Part shown: positions 45,901 through 57,300 of the stretch, in pieces | Layout: each line of letters opens with the position of its first letter | Position numbering within the stretch: position 1 is the stretch's first letter | NCBI GenBank assembly: GCA_015227615.1 | Contig: JAALGZ010000014.1 | Coordinates: 992,001-1,056,000 of the forward strand | Direction of reading: 5' to 3' | Origin: Labyrinthula sp. Ha | Taxonomy: Eukaryota > Sar > Bigyra > Labyrinthulida > Labyrinthulaceae | DNA: 64,000 bases | The notes under the pieces: generated by a model | Databases searched by the model: none | What the model was told of the DNA's origin: nothing | What the model saw: the letters and a program-made list of their open reading frames with translations, nothing else | Translations under genes and position numbers: made by a program

Positions 45901-48900
45901 TAAAATCTTTATGATATAAAGTCTCTAGGAATTAAGAATACCGCACAAAAAAGACCACTATTGAATCATGTTTCCCAATATACATATAATGACTCTTGAG
46001 TACATGTGGCTGTCTTATTTGTAGTGTTTCTTAGATCTTTCTAATATTTTGCAATCAGAAGGTACATTCTAAGTTTAAATGTTTCATTTATCATAAAGAA
46101 TAAGTCCCACTTAGTTTGAGTTAATATTAAGATCTTTTCCATACAAACAAAATTTTTATGAATGAAATAGTATAACTTGAGCACTGCTATAATAAAAAGG
46201 GGAGGGTTTAAGTCATCCAGAGATACACGACATAAGTCACCTTATGCTAAAATAACACTTTATAGGAGCTAGGCTTCTAGTTCTATTACTCTAAGTAATA
46301 ACTAATTTATAAATTAAATCAAGGAAAAAACTTTAACGAAGATGAAGAAAGTACTCCTTATGGGTGTTTTCAGCATGTTGAGTTATTACTAAGTACTTTT
46401 TTATATTTAATATATCATATTTTCTCTATTAAGTAACTCATTGATTCTTGCTAGGGTCATATATATCCCATGTCAAAGACTTTCAAATATTATTAGAAAT
46501 ATTCGTGCCCCTGACTTGAAACTTGAAGAAAAACTAACAAATACTAACATATCACCATAGCTTCGCATGTTTTATAACATGGAGAATAGAATTCTTAATA
46601 AAAATAAGGATTTTCTTTTATAAATTTATTTATGAGGCTTAGGAATTGGGTTCTTGTATTTTTTTCTTAATGGATTTTAACTCCTGACAAACAAATATAT
46701 AGCCATTGGAGTTCATAACTCAGTGAATTATGAAAAGCCGTTTTCAGAACAGACCTTGTCAGTTCTGATCTCCTATAGCTTACTAATTTCAAGGTTATAG
46801 TTACACCTATACATATTTGTGACTATCGTGCACAGAAGTACTAGAAAGAGTATCCTTGCATGATAACTAAATTTTTAGTTTAGTCCTTATTTATTTGTCA
46901 CAGGAATTATCATAGATAGAAGCTGTTTCATACACAGAAAAGCAAGATTTCTAAAGAGAAGTCTATAAATAAAGTATCATAACAGATAATTAAATCATTT
47001 TTTGATGTTTGATGCCTCTCATGGGTTATGGCGACTTTATGCTACACGTTTAAGATATTACTGTTTTATGTTGGAGTATCTTATATTTAAACTTGAGAAT
47101 TCAGATATAAAAATAAGAAAATTTATATGTTTTGGCGGGTACCCTTAGATACAACATGAGTTGAATAAAGCAACGAGAATATAAGACAATGTGTCAAACA
47201 CAGCTCTTTTACACACACAATGCCAATTATTCGGCAAAACTGCGCATTAAGATACCAAAACCAAAAAAATACGGATAAAAAGAAAAAATCTGTTTATGGT
47301 TTTGAATTAAAGTATAATGTTACTCTCTCTTTTTTAGTTTTCATTTTAGTTCGGGGTAGAGAACAAAATATAATTAACACGAGAAGTAGTTTTCTTGAAC
47401 AGTTTCCTATACCTCCCGGTTAATATTTTTAATTTTGAATAACTCATTAATAAATTATTACCTAATGATGATGTGAGGTGACAAGATATTATTAGCGTAT
47501 GAGTTTAGACTTATTGGTCGAGTTAGATATAGAATGGATGCGAGAGTTTTCCGGTAAGAAGTCATTAATAATAAGCTTTTAAAATTAATTTAAAGGTGAT
47601 CAATAATGCTTTCAGGCACAAACTAGACTCAATGCTAAGCCAGCAAAACTTCCTTATTTTCTTCGGTCGAAAAAATATTTTTAGTCTTAGAATAACATTA
47701 TCCTGACGTGCGCCTCCTTATAGATGTATTTTTAAAACATTATTTACCACACAAATTATAGCTACAAATAGAACCAATATTCTAATAGCAAGGAATATTT
47801 AAATTAATCATTTTAGTATTTTTGGTTGAGAAAGATACGAATCAAAATTAATTTAACATGTATTTTTATTTTTTCTTATCTGTCAAATGTAGTCAAACTT
47901 CGTGCTCCTGCATCTTTCCACGTCTCATAGTGTTACAACTTCTCCTGAATAGATAAATACTAACTGAACATATCAGACTAAGGGAACATGTGTACTTGTT
48001 TTAAAAGAAATTTGGACCTGTGAGAATAAAACTCCTTTAATTTCATGGATAACCAGTCGGTTTCAGTATAGCAATATTGCCTGAAAAACAATAAGAGAAC
48101 TAAGAAGACAGTAGATGCAATTAAGACTGTAACTAATATACCGTTTAATTAATACTCTCTTAAGTTATGTTTCAAGGTGAAAGTGTGTTACTACAAACAT
48201 TGAATCATACACAATTGGCACCGGAGCTGTGGTAACTCTTTCGCTCTCTTTCAATTTAAAATTTCCATCTTATAGACTTGCAGTCATCATAGCCAATAAG
48301 ATTTTTTAGAAACGCGAACTTTAGAAGTAATTGGCTGTAAACAAAGAACGATCGCGGCAAAATATAAGAACGGAGGTCAGAAACGAAGAAAGTTCTCTAG
48401 CTTGGAGCCTGGGTGTGACTCATGTAGTGGATGATTGAGAAAATTAATTGACTTCAGTGATTATCTTATACCCTATCTACGGTGTTTTAGGGCTGTGTCG
48501 GTGGAAGTTGTGATAACAGCTGTTCTGGGCATTTAACGTTGGATGCACTATCGCTTGTTGAAACCTACCTTTTCTCTAGAAGCAATGGGTGATGTATAAT
48601 ATTCTAATTCGTGTAGCAATCATGCTTGTGTATGTAAGTTTTATTTGCTATGTCACGGAAAAGGGAGTTGAAGTAATTGTTGGTTTTTTCTGGAAGACCT
48701 GTGGATGTAGAAACTATGTAGCAGGTGAACAGTGTAAGTGGCGAATCGTCAGCTGGAATTGGGTCCTTAAATTACGTGTTGTTGGAAATGTTTTGTAGGA
48801 TCCGAATAGTTACTTGGAAGTGTTTATTTAGTTGAGATGTTTGTATATGAATATTGGCTATGATTTATGGGTAGAAAACTATCAGTTGCGGATACAGTGT

Positions 48901-49527
48901 TCCTAAAGTAATGATGGATTCATTTAGTTCCTTCACCGATATGATTTCTTGTATCTTTAGTGTAGAAAAACTAAATGGCATAGAGTAGTGTTACTTGTCG
49001 TGGAATTATATTTTTTACTTCCAACATCCTGCAGTCCTAGTGTTTAGTTCTGAACCAGTGTAACCTTTCAGGTTTCAAGGCGCTCAACATTCACTGTTGC
49101 AACTTTAATTAAGCAAGAAACTTGCATCTTGATGAATGGGAAATGTTAAATTTACATTATGAAAGGCGTCCCTTCAAAAATTGTCGTTTCTTCCCATGGT
49201 TTCTCTTGCTCATAAATTTAATCCTGCTCTAAAGGCCACACATCAAACATAAAGCACGTTTAGATAAAACCGTAAAGCTTTCGCTGTAGGCTTCTTTGTT
49301 TCATGAAAAGCTCGATACTGGAGAGGAAAGTTTAAAGGGTAATCATTTACTGAATTTATTGGTTAGTAGTATATTCATGTAGATAACACCCACTGGCCAG
49401 TTCATCGCAGTGTTTCAGCATTCTGGCTAGTGTTTCATCTTCCAAGACAATGCCAAAACATCGATTGTGAAATTATCTAAAACAATAGAGCATTACTAAA
49501 GATCCAGACTAACCAGGAACGAATCAA
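42989..49527. other. 6.5-kb AT-rich noncoding interval
   Basis: Only short random-looking frames. The part from about 48.3 to 49.1 kb is a little richer in G and in G-starting words and could hold an RNA gene or UTR, but I recognise no snRNA, tRNA or protein there. The last part must contain the uS2m promoter. Confidence 0.55.
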
Positions 49528-50479
49528 ATGGCATTCATTCTTAAGAAACTAAGCTCACAAAAACGTCAACTTGGGGCCTGTGTCAGCTCATTTCGTAGCC
49601 TTTCATCAACAAGCCTTGAAACTGCTTCTATTACACCTAAACAGAAAGAAATCAAGACAACTTACGGTAGTCTTTCATCTTTTTTTCAGTGTAGACGAAA
49701 TAGAAAAAACACTCTTTGAATGCCAAGTACATTTAGGTCACTCCAAAAGTAGATGGAATCCATATATGAAACCCTATCTACTTGGAGTAAGAAATGGAAG
49801 GCATATATTCGACCTCCGAAAAACTTCAGTTATGCTTCATAGAGCTACACGGTTCCTGAACGATCTCTATGCTGCTGATGGAAGGATCCTCTTCGTTGGT
49901 TTCAAACCAGATGTGGCAAAACTTTTAAGTCCTTTGATTCCTGTTAATCCAAACATCACCTTCGTTGGAAATAAATGGGTTGGAGGAAGTTTAACAAATT
50001 GGCACAGCATAATAAACCATGCAAGAGATATTTGCCAAGAAGCCTGGACGAATGATGAAGTGCTCGAATACTTTTCTGATACTTCAGACAAGCCATTGAT
50101 TGATCAAAAGTTTTTTTTGATGAAAAAAGTTGCTGATAGCTTAGATGAACAGATGACCGAACCAAAAGAAAGACGTTTTTTCAGAAACTTTGCACCTAGT
50201 TTGGATATCTTATCTTGGGAGATGATTGATAAGTTCAGTGGAGGAAAATATGGAGTTACTTTAGAAAAACCGAGCGCTATGGTTATTTTTCATTCTGCTG
50301 ATCAAAGTAGTCAAACTGCTATAAAAGAAGGAAATGACCAACATATTCCAGTTATTGGAATAGTAGATTCTGACGCAGATCCGAGAAGTTTAGATTATGT
50401 GATACCTGGAAATGATGATTCTCTCAAAGCACAATATTTGTATGCAAGAATACTTCTTCAAGGATTTAAAAGTTACTAA
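49528..50479 (+). CDS. Mitochondrial small-subunit ribosomal protein uS2 (MRPS2), two exons
   Basis: Exon 1 is 49528-49666 and exon 2 is 49695-50479, with a 28-nt intron at 49667-49694 (GTAGTC...GTGTAG). The joined product is 307 aa. Exon 1 encodes a basic, Ser-rich leader (MAFILKKLSSQKRQLGACVS) that suits a mitochondrial targeting peptide. The rest is uS2: HLGHSKSRWNPYMKPYLLG, GRHIFDLRKT, ILFVGFKPDV, FVGNKWVGGSLTNW and PVIGIVDSDADP followed by VIPGNDDS. Without the intron the leader and the conserved body lie in different frames. An acceptor at TTTTTTCAG four bases earlier would break the frame. Length exceeds bacterial S2 (about 240) because of the leader and an insertion near residues 150-190. 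Convergent with the Myb-like gene, 130 bp apart. Confidence 0.9.
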
Positions 50480-50609
50480 CATTAAACTATCTACTATCTA
50501 TGTAATCAACAAAACATCCAAACAACTAAATCCAAAAAATAAATTTGGACATCCAGCGCTTAAATCACCTACTTGTTTTCCCAACTATCTTTTTGCACTC
50601 CCTCTGTTT

Positions 50610-51050
50610 TCATTCTGACAACAGAGTGGTAAGCTCATGCAGATCATCCAAACTCAATACGACTCCTTGGCCATTTAAGATATCCCTTCTCTCAGGAGTA
50701 TACGCGCTGTTTCTTAATAAATACTTAAACCTATTTTTCACAAGTGAATGACTACGACTGGTATTCAATAAATATCCAATGAGTGCCCATTTGTTTCCAA
50801 GAAGCGCACGCAGCTCTAAGATTTTCATGTCTTCGTAAGTCGACCATTCCTCCTTGTTTATATCTGGACATACCGCGGTAACCCATCGATCACGACACTG
50901 TTTGATTGTCCTGTGTGGCATGTCTTTTCGGATGAATGTCCAAGACGGAACTCTTGGAACAGGCCTTAGCTTTGATTTTTCACCTAGGTAACTAAACACA
51001 GCTTCAAGAAGTATCTTATCTTCTTCTTTACTCCAAGCACCTTTTTTCAT
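50610..51050 (-). CDS. Small two-repeat Myb/SANT-like protein
   Basis: Start chosen at the ATG giving MKKGAWSKEEDKILLEAV (146 aa); an upstream frame extends 46 codons but lacks conservation and begins inside low-complexity Q/K/T sequence. Repeat 1 runs about residues 3-65 (KGAWSKEEDKILL ... RTIKQCRDRW) with an enlarged, Pro/Arg-rich loop between helices 1 and 2. Repeat 2 runs about 72-122 (EEWSTYEDMKILELRALLGN, KWALIGYLLNTSRSHSLVKN). The tryptophan spacing fits R2R3-type DNA-binding domains. The protein consists of little else, so it may work with a partner or as a competitor of larger Myb factors. Nuclear role inferred. Confidence 0.8.
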   Translation of the reverse strand: MKKGAWSKEEDKILLEAVFSYLGEKSKLRPVPRVPSWTFIRKDMPHRTIKQCRDRWVTAVCPDINKEEWSTYEDMKILELRALLGNKWALIGYLLNTSRSHSLVKNRFKYLLRNSAYTPERRDILNGQGVVLSLDDLHELTTLLSE

Positions 51051-53081
51051 TTTTGGTCTGGTAAAAATAGTGTTCTTTGTGCCCAGCGAGTGTTTAGTTT
51101 GGTTTTGTTTTTTTTGTAAATATAACGTTGGCTCTGTGTTTTGAAAGTGACATAGAGAAGTTTGGACTGTTGAAAAAGTTAGATACAAGATATAGAGCGT
51201 GATATATAGCAGTTTGGGAATCTTTCTAGATTTTGTCCCATGATGCGTCCAGACAACGTTCTTTGTTTGGCGCGAGTGTGACCCTTGGTAGCTCAGCAGT
51301 TTGAGTTTTACGCCCTTGTTATTTATATACAGTGGATATCTTTGGGCAAACTAGTAGGTTGCAATATGCATTACGTTAGCGAAACATTACAAGTATGCCG
51401 ATTTTCATTGTAAATATATTGGCGAAAAAAGGTATTTATATGATCATTACGTGAAAATTATTACGATAATGAAAGATATGGGGTAACACAATCACAACAG
51501 ACATGATTCTACATTGATGGATGTAATCCTGGTATTGAAAGTCTCGTAAGTTATAGTCTTGATATGCTCTCGTTCCCGAATGTTACATTACGAAACTAGA
51601 AGTTTAAAGTATATTTACACAAAAAAAAAGTATATTTACAAGAAGGGAGCATGATATGTGAACATCGTAAAGTCACAAAAATAGAATCACAGCTCCAGAA
51701 GAAATCTGTATACTTTTGCAAAACGTTTCTAGTTAGGTTTCTCCAGGTAAAATGGGCGTTTGTTCTACTTCATGGAGCAGGTACTAAGAGGAATTCAGAA
51801 TAATAAACTTACAATCTATCATATAAAAATCTACCTAATCATTCTAGAGTTGTAATTTATCAACCCTTGAAATCGAGGGGTAAAGCTGTAAAGAGTTTCA
51901 CTTACCCTTCAGTAACTCAACATAACTTTTATCTTCAGAGTCATCAATCAAGACGACTAGAAAACTTTTACTTTTGTTTTCCCAGACACTAGAAATACAT
52001 ATGAATACAGAATCAAATTCTTCTTCATTTAATTATTTAACTATAAAGTCCCTTACAAAACAGAACATTATTTTCCCTGATGTTTAATGCTCTAATAAGG
52101 TTCTCACAGCTCATCTGAACCCTTGAACCATGTCTCGTAAAAGAACTATTCTTTGTCTCTTTTTGTGTCTCATGGTTGTAAGTATATTGTTTTGGCTAAC
52201 GGAGGTACCCGTAGTATGCCGGGCCGTCCAAACATAACACCCTTTAGAATCCACTGAGAATGTGTCCTGCCAAAAACCAGGTAATCTTAAAGATATTATT
52301 GGAAATGTGAACACATAATATCAAATACACAAAGATATTAGAAGATAAAATCATACAATGTAAGATGCAAAGCTTGAGCAAACTTTGAACTTATTAAGAG
52401 AAACTACTGAATCGATCATCTAGGAGAAAACCACTTCAGGTCTTCCATGTATAACCTTTTCAGAACACGGGAGTTTTTTTATTTTTTCGAATAGATGTTT
52501 TGGCGATAATACTTTCTCAAAGAATACAACTTTATATTGTCGGCGTCCAAAAACTAGACTAAAATTGATACACTTTCATTGTGCCCTTCTTCGTCATATG
52601 AACATCTTAACTATTCGGTTAAACTAACCCATCATTATTTTGATATAATAAACTTAGTTCCAAGGTCTGTGCTCATTTTTTCAACAAACAACGCGTTGAA
52701 TGAATGATATACAAATGGGTTTCACAACAAATAATAATTATACAAATGAAAACAATGCAATACTGCCTTCTGGACTATTCTTCAGAACAATTGATAGAGG
52801 AACTCAAAACATGTTGTTTTAATTAAACCTTTCGTGACGACTGTTTCCTAAATCCAAGCCAATAAAGAAAGGTTTAACACAAAATGAAAATATCTTAGGA
52901 TTTTCCCGAGCGATTATTGATTTTGTCCCATAGATCTCCAAAAAAACAAATTGTCAGAGAGACATATGTCCTCAAAGCAAAGGCAGTGACTTATTAAGAC
53001 CCAGTGCTATTACACGTAGCAATATTATGTACTTACATTATGAACCTAAGACCACAAAAAAGCAACCAGTTATTCATCACT
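51051..53081. other. 2-kb noncoding interval
   Basis: AT-rich with no supported gene. A 35-codon + strand ORF (52130-52237) with one hydrophobic stretch and a 67-codon minus frame overlapping it are the only protein-like hints. Neither is supported. Confidence 0.5.
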
Positions 53082-53366
53082 TTATAGTTGGCAGAATTGA
53101 AGTTTCATCTGCTTGTTAACATCTTGCTGCTGCTTGTAGGTCAGCTTATACGATCTTAATGTCGAAGTGACATGTTTTCTTGGCAGGAACAAATAATCCT
53201 TTTCCAAGCGGTACATTTTTTTAGTACAAAGTTTCCTAGCACAAGTCCCCACAGCGAAAAACATAGAAGACGTAAGGGCCAGAATTAACCCAGCTATTCA
53301 TTTTTTTTCATGACTAGTCAAGCGTACTCTGTAGTCGGCCGTCATACCAGACTTACACGTGTCCAT
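53082..53366 (-). CDS. Possible small single-pass membrane protein, one in-frame UGA or a tiny 3n intron
   Basis: From ATG at 53364-53366 the frame reads MDTCKSGMTADYRVRLTSHE, meets TGA at 53298-53300, then continues in the same frame with AGLILALTSSMFFAVGTCAR and a basic 50-residue tail to a TAA at 53082. A 21-nt GT...AG interval (GTCATG...GAATAG) contains the TGA. Its removal keeps the frame and yields about 87 aa. A 63-nt alternative with donor GTAAGT also fits. The product would have a short N-terminal part, one membrane span and a Lys/Tyr/Gln-rich tail, as in small mitochondrial assembly or ER proteins, but I do not recognise it. A decayed gene with a point stop is the alternative. Confidence 0.35.
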
Positions 53367-54139
53367 TTCGATTTCTGCTCGTTTGTATGATGTGCCTACG
53401 CCAAAAAAGCATAATTCTGATAGAAAATGGCTTCATACCCTATTTTTCGCGCTAATATTAAATTCAAATATCGCTATTTCATTTTAGCTTATGGTTGTCG
53501 TTTGGTTTATGCTTAGATTAGCTTGTACTAGGTGAAGCATGAGTTTCCATATTAGCACCTAACGTTGGTTTTCATTCTAATGATCACGGTTTAAAAATTT
53601 ATGCACAAACCATAACAAGTGATGAAACCTATTTTTCTTATGAGTGGACTTTTATTCCGCGGAGAGGGGTAGTTTAAGGACCAATTAATTTTTAATATAA
53701 GTGACTCTCTAAAGCTTTGTAAGAAATACTGTACATAAGCTAACCTCGTTAAATTAAATAATCTATTTAGCATCTCTGAGAAGAAAAGCTGAGCCAGGGG
53801 TAAAAACAAACTGTTTAAGTCTTAATCCAATACATTGTAATTTAAATCTCTCTAAGACTCGCGCGTTTTTTCTAAGCAATACAATTATTTTTCTCGAGGC
53901 TTTGCTAAGTGGCCAAAATTTTAATCGCAGGAGCCTAAATAGACGCCACTTAATCAGATATGTGCTTTTTAACGAATATAGCTTTAGCAGCTGGGTAAGT
54001 ATTAAATATCACTATCCAATAGAACAACAAAGAAACGATTAGATTAATTGCAAACAAGAATAGAGTATAAAAGGATATCTACAAATACAGGAATATCATA
54101 AATAGTTGAAGAACTCATATATTCTATCAGAGGATTTTG
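53367..54139. other. Intergenic, nothing recognised
   Basis: 773 bp of AT-rich sequence upstream of the Stealth-family gene. It should contain its promoter. Short frames only. Confidence 0.5.
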
Positions 54140-55345
54140 ATGGTAACGCATACAGGGGAAAAAATGAGGCCGATGGGCTTTTATGAGAAGAAGAGGGCTA
54201 GTCCTTTCAACAATCCACAAGTCTTCTTGTATCAAAGTTGGACACTTTTTAAACGTAATGGATGGAAAATATGCTTAGCTGTATTTTTTATGCTCCAAGT
54301 TTTTTGGTGGTCTTTTCCTTTATTCAGTGAGGATCATACACCCAAAATAGTACAAAATTTCAAACTGCCAATTTCTTCTTATGAAGATTATGTTACTCCT
54401 CAAAGTAAGATAGATGTTGTTTACACCTATGTTAATGGATCGGATCCTCTATGGCTAAATAACAAAGCAAAATATAAAGCTCCAAAGGAGAATAGATTCA
54501 CTTTTTATAATAATCACCAGAATGATCCCAATCGATACAAAGACAACTCAGAATTAAAGTATTCGCTGAGGGCAATCCAAAAACATTTTAGTCAAGTGAA
54601 TAAGATACATATTGTTGTTGCACTGGAATCTCAAGTACCTCTTTGGTTGAACACATCTCACCCAAAAATTAACATCGTTCTACATGAAGATATCTTCACG
54701 GGTGAATTCCGTGAGTTTCTTCCAGTTTTTAACTCAAGAACAATTGAACTGCAGTTACATAAAATTCCTAATTTAGCTGATAATTATATTTATTTGAACG
54801 ATGATTTTATTATTGGTCAAGATATTGGTGTGGATAATTTTTATACAAAAGAAACAGGAGCTAAAATATATATGGATAAAAAGTTGACGTATAGAACACA
54901 CTATTTTAAAACAATATTGAAAAAATATGGTATGGGTAAAGGTCAGGATTTAAGAGTTCCATCTCATGTTCCATATTTTTTTAATAAGAAAATTACAGGT
55001 GAAGTTTTTAACTTCTTTAGGGAAGAAATGGTGTATACTTCAAAGACAAAATTTCGAGCTTATGACACAATACAAATGCAGTTTTCTTACCAGATGTACC
55101 TCATTGAGAATAATGACAAGTTTAAATCAACTAGTTACATATTCTCTGAGAACTCGACGTATTTGCAGGTCATTGACGATGAAAGTAAGAGTTATGATAA
55201 GAAGATGAACCGATTTTTTCATAATCCAACAACCTTTTTTGTTCTTCAAGATGATGATGTTGGAACAGGAAAGGCAAAAGAGAAAGTTTATCAAAGGCTT
55301 AGAAATATGTTTCCTACTACCTCAAGCTATGAAAAACAAGTCTAG
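54140..55345 (+). CDS. Stealth-family hexose-1-phosphate transferase, type II membrane protein
   Basis: A 401-aa single-exon protein from the ATG at 54140; in-frame ATGs at 54164 and 54173 are alternatives. A membrane anchor lies at about residues 42-62 (WKICLAVFFMLQVFWWSFPL), giving type II topology with the catalytic part in the Golgi lumen. Stealth conserved regions follow: CR1 IDVVYTYVNGSDPLW (~93-107), CR2 with NSELKYSLRAIQKHF, IHIVVALESQVPLWL and IPNLADNYIYLNDDFIIG, and CR3/CR4-like VPSHVPYFFNK with YDTIQMQFSYQMYL. Family knowledge: members include GlcNAc-1-phosphotransferase alpha/beta and bacterial capsule sugar-phosphate transferases, which move a hexose 1-phosphate onto a glycan. 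The Notch and DMAP-binding insertions of GNPTAB are absent, as in minimal protist and bacterial enzymes. Donor and acceptor are unknown. Confidence 0.9.
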   Translation: MVTHTGEKMRPMGFYEKKRASPFNNPQVFLYQSWTLFKRNGWKICLAVFFMLQVFWWSFPLFSEDHTPKIVQNFKLPISSYEDYVTPQSKIDVVYTYVNGSDPLWLNNKAKYKAPKENRFTFYNNHQNDPNRYKDNSELKYSLRAIQKHFSQVNKIHIVVALESQVPLWLNTSHPKINIVLHEDIFTGEFREFLPVFNSRTIELQLHKIPNLADNYIYLNDDFIIGQDIGVDNFYTKETGAKIYMDKKLTYRTHYFKTILKKYGMGKGQDLRVPSHVPYFFNKKITGEVFNFFREEMVYTSKTKFRAYDTIQMQFSYQMYLIENNDKFKSTSYIFSENSTYLQVIDDESKSYDKKMNRFFHNPTTFFVLQDDDVGTGKAKEKVYQRLRNMFPTTSSYEKQV

Positions 55346-56399
55346 TTGAAGCCATTGCCTCTTCCTTTCGTAGTAAGTAAAAAAATATCTATCTTCTAGG
55401 TGAGCACTGTGCTGCAACAGAACGCTGTTTTATGATCTAACCTTCGCAACATACAAGAATCTCTAGTCTTGTGATATATTTAGCTTGAGAAGATTCTAAA
55501 TTTTGCATTCAGTATTTGAGATAGTGTAAATAGTAGAGACTTAAGGAAACCAGGAACCCGATAGTGTTAAACTCATTTTTGTTTTCCCCTGTCTTAATTC
55601 AGGCTCAATTTTCCCAAATGTGACAGCTAAAAGAGCAATTTCTTTGAAATTTCATGACACATAACCGGACTTAAACGCCATCCACCTCTCCAAGATTTGG
55701 TGTCATTTGTTTTGGTCGTAGAATTTCTGCAATTAAGCAATTTGTAGTACCTAGAGATGGGCTAAGTCTTGATATTCGATACTTATTGCACCATCCCTGA
55801 GCCTGTCATTCTTATTCATTACACTATGTGGACTAAAATAATAATCAGAAATCAGTATGTATGCTTACTGTTTGCGTTAACTGACTTGATGCTCCAACCA
55901 CATTTTGTCTCCCTTGAAGTAATCAATGTTAGTACATCACTCAATTTCACTTCAAGCCAAGAAGATTATCTCAATATGGATTTTAGCTACTGGAAAATTT
56001 AACCCAATAGAAGGGTTTCAAGAACTGACCTGAATGTTCCGTTATTTCGACTTTGATTGAAATATCACAGGACTCTACTTTAATAATTAGTTAGTTATTG
56101 GAAAATAAATTTGCGACTCAACGAAGAGTAAAGTGTTGGCAAAGGCTAGTGATCTTACTAAGGTTGCATGAATTTGGCCGGATAGAGTATTGGCAAAAAT
56201 ATATCTAAGTCAAGGATGATTTATCTAACTTGAATTCTTTTATGGTTACACTATAGATAGGCGATGAATTGAGCCATCAAAGCTATTCTTAGTCTGTACT
56301 CTGAAGACAGTTACTTATTTCTCCAGAATAATACGTGACAGGTTCAATGAAACAGAAAAAATATTTTCCTACGACAATGCGCCACTTGATTCCATTGCG
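55346..56399. other. Intergenic, nothing recognised
   Basis: 1.05 kb after the Stealth gene. No gene is supported. The right part may contain LTR sequence of the Ty1/copia fossil that begins near 56.57 kb in element orientation. Confidence 0.45.
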
Positions 56400-57300
56400 C
56401 ATGTAAATGTAAGAGAGATAGAAATAAAACTGTTATCGTACTTGCTCAATCTCCGACGTGAAATTAATCTTATTCAGTGTTAGTTTGCTATATATTTCTT
56501 TGCCTAATAAGTTATGTCTTAGGTACCAAAAGAAACTAAGAATGACTACAAAACACCCAAGACCTAATATCAACACCTTCCCCTATTATCTGTCTTCCTT
56601 AAGCAATGTTTTTTTTATTTCCCCAAGCTTTTTCTTTGTAACAGCTCTTTTAAATATATCTGCAATGTTTTCAGCTGTAGCAATATATTTCAATTCAGCT
56701 TCCATTCTCTTTGCTTCTTAGTGGGCAAGCTTATAATGTACATCAAAATGTTTTGTTTTCTCCGCTATAATTTCATCTCTCTCCATTCTTAATGCTCATT
56801 AGCAGTCACTATAAATTTATGACTTAAACTTGGCTCCCAACTCTTCTCACAACAACGCTACAAATCTTGTATGTCTCAGCGCTATTACAACCCCACATAC
56901 TCTGCTTCCGCGGCACGGTCCGTTAGCATCGTCTGCTACGTTTCATAGCTTATGAGACCCTTATTTATAAAACATATTTTTGGGTAACTGAAACCTCTCC
57001 TTCTTCAGTTCCAAAACTTATATCTACAAATGTCAATAATTTAATATTTTCTTTGACTCCTCCAATCTTCAAATATCCGTCTTTTCCTTGATACAAGTAA
57101 CTGAGTACTATTCTTGATTGCTTAAGTATGACTTCTGTTGCTTTTTTAAGTACTTTTACAAGTATTGAGTTGTAAAAATAAACTCTAAACAAAATATGAC
57201 GGGCTCCACCAACTTTCCAATAGCTGGTAGCAACAATGACTTGTAAGTCGGTTATCAAAGTATTATATAATACTTACGATATAATGTTTTCATAAGAATA
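56400..57300 (-). mobile_element. Ty1/copia retrotransposon fossil, 3' part of pol and probable 3' LTR start
   Basis: Minus-strand translation shows the end of copia pol: RIVLSYLYQGKDGYLKIGG with LLTFVDISFG (the RNase H approach), AAEAEYVGL, HFDVHYKLAH and ATAENIADIFKRAV. These are the consecutive blocks of the copia RNase H C-terminus. A purine tract AGGGGAAGG is followed by TGTTGATATTAGG near 56575, a typical 3' LTR start. It is heavily broken, with many breaks, and is older than the Ty3/gypsy-type element. The 5' half and the other LTR were not found. Confidence 0.75.

Noticed and set aside
48300-49100. A slightly G-richer stretch considered as an snRNA, SRP RNA or other RNA gene
   Set aside because: None of the diagnostic U2, U6, U3 or SRP Alu/S-domain sequences are present.
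49571-49690. An alternative start for the uS2m frame upstream of the conserved body
   Set aside because: The residues encoded there are not S2-like and the sequence includes the 28-nt intron. The leader in the other frame, joined by splicing, gives a proper targeting peptide.
51284-51306. TTGGTAGCTCAGCAG, similar to a tRNA D arm or A box
   Set aside because: No GGTTCGANTCC-like B box follows within 30-70 nt and no acceptor stem can be paired.
52130-52237. A 35-codon + strand ORF with a hydrophobic segment (MSRKRTILCLFLCLMVV)
   Set aside because: Could be a signal-anchor exon but no downstream exon could be linked; short hydrophobic frames are common in T-rich DNA.
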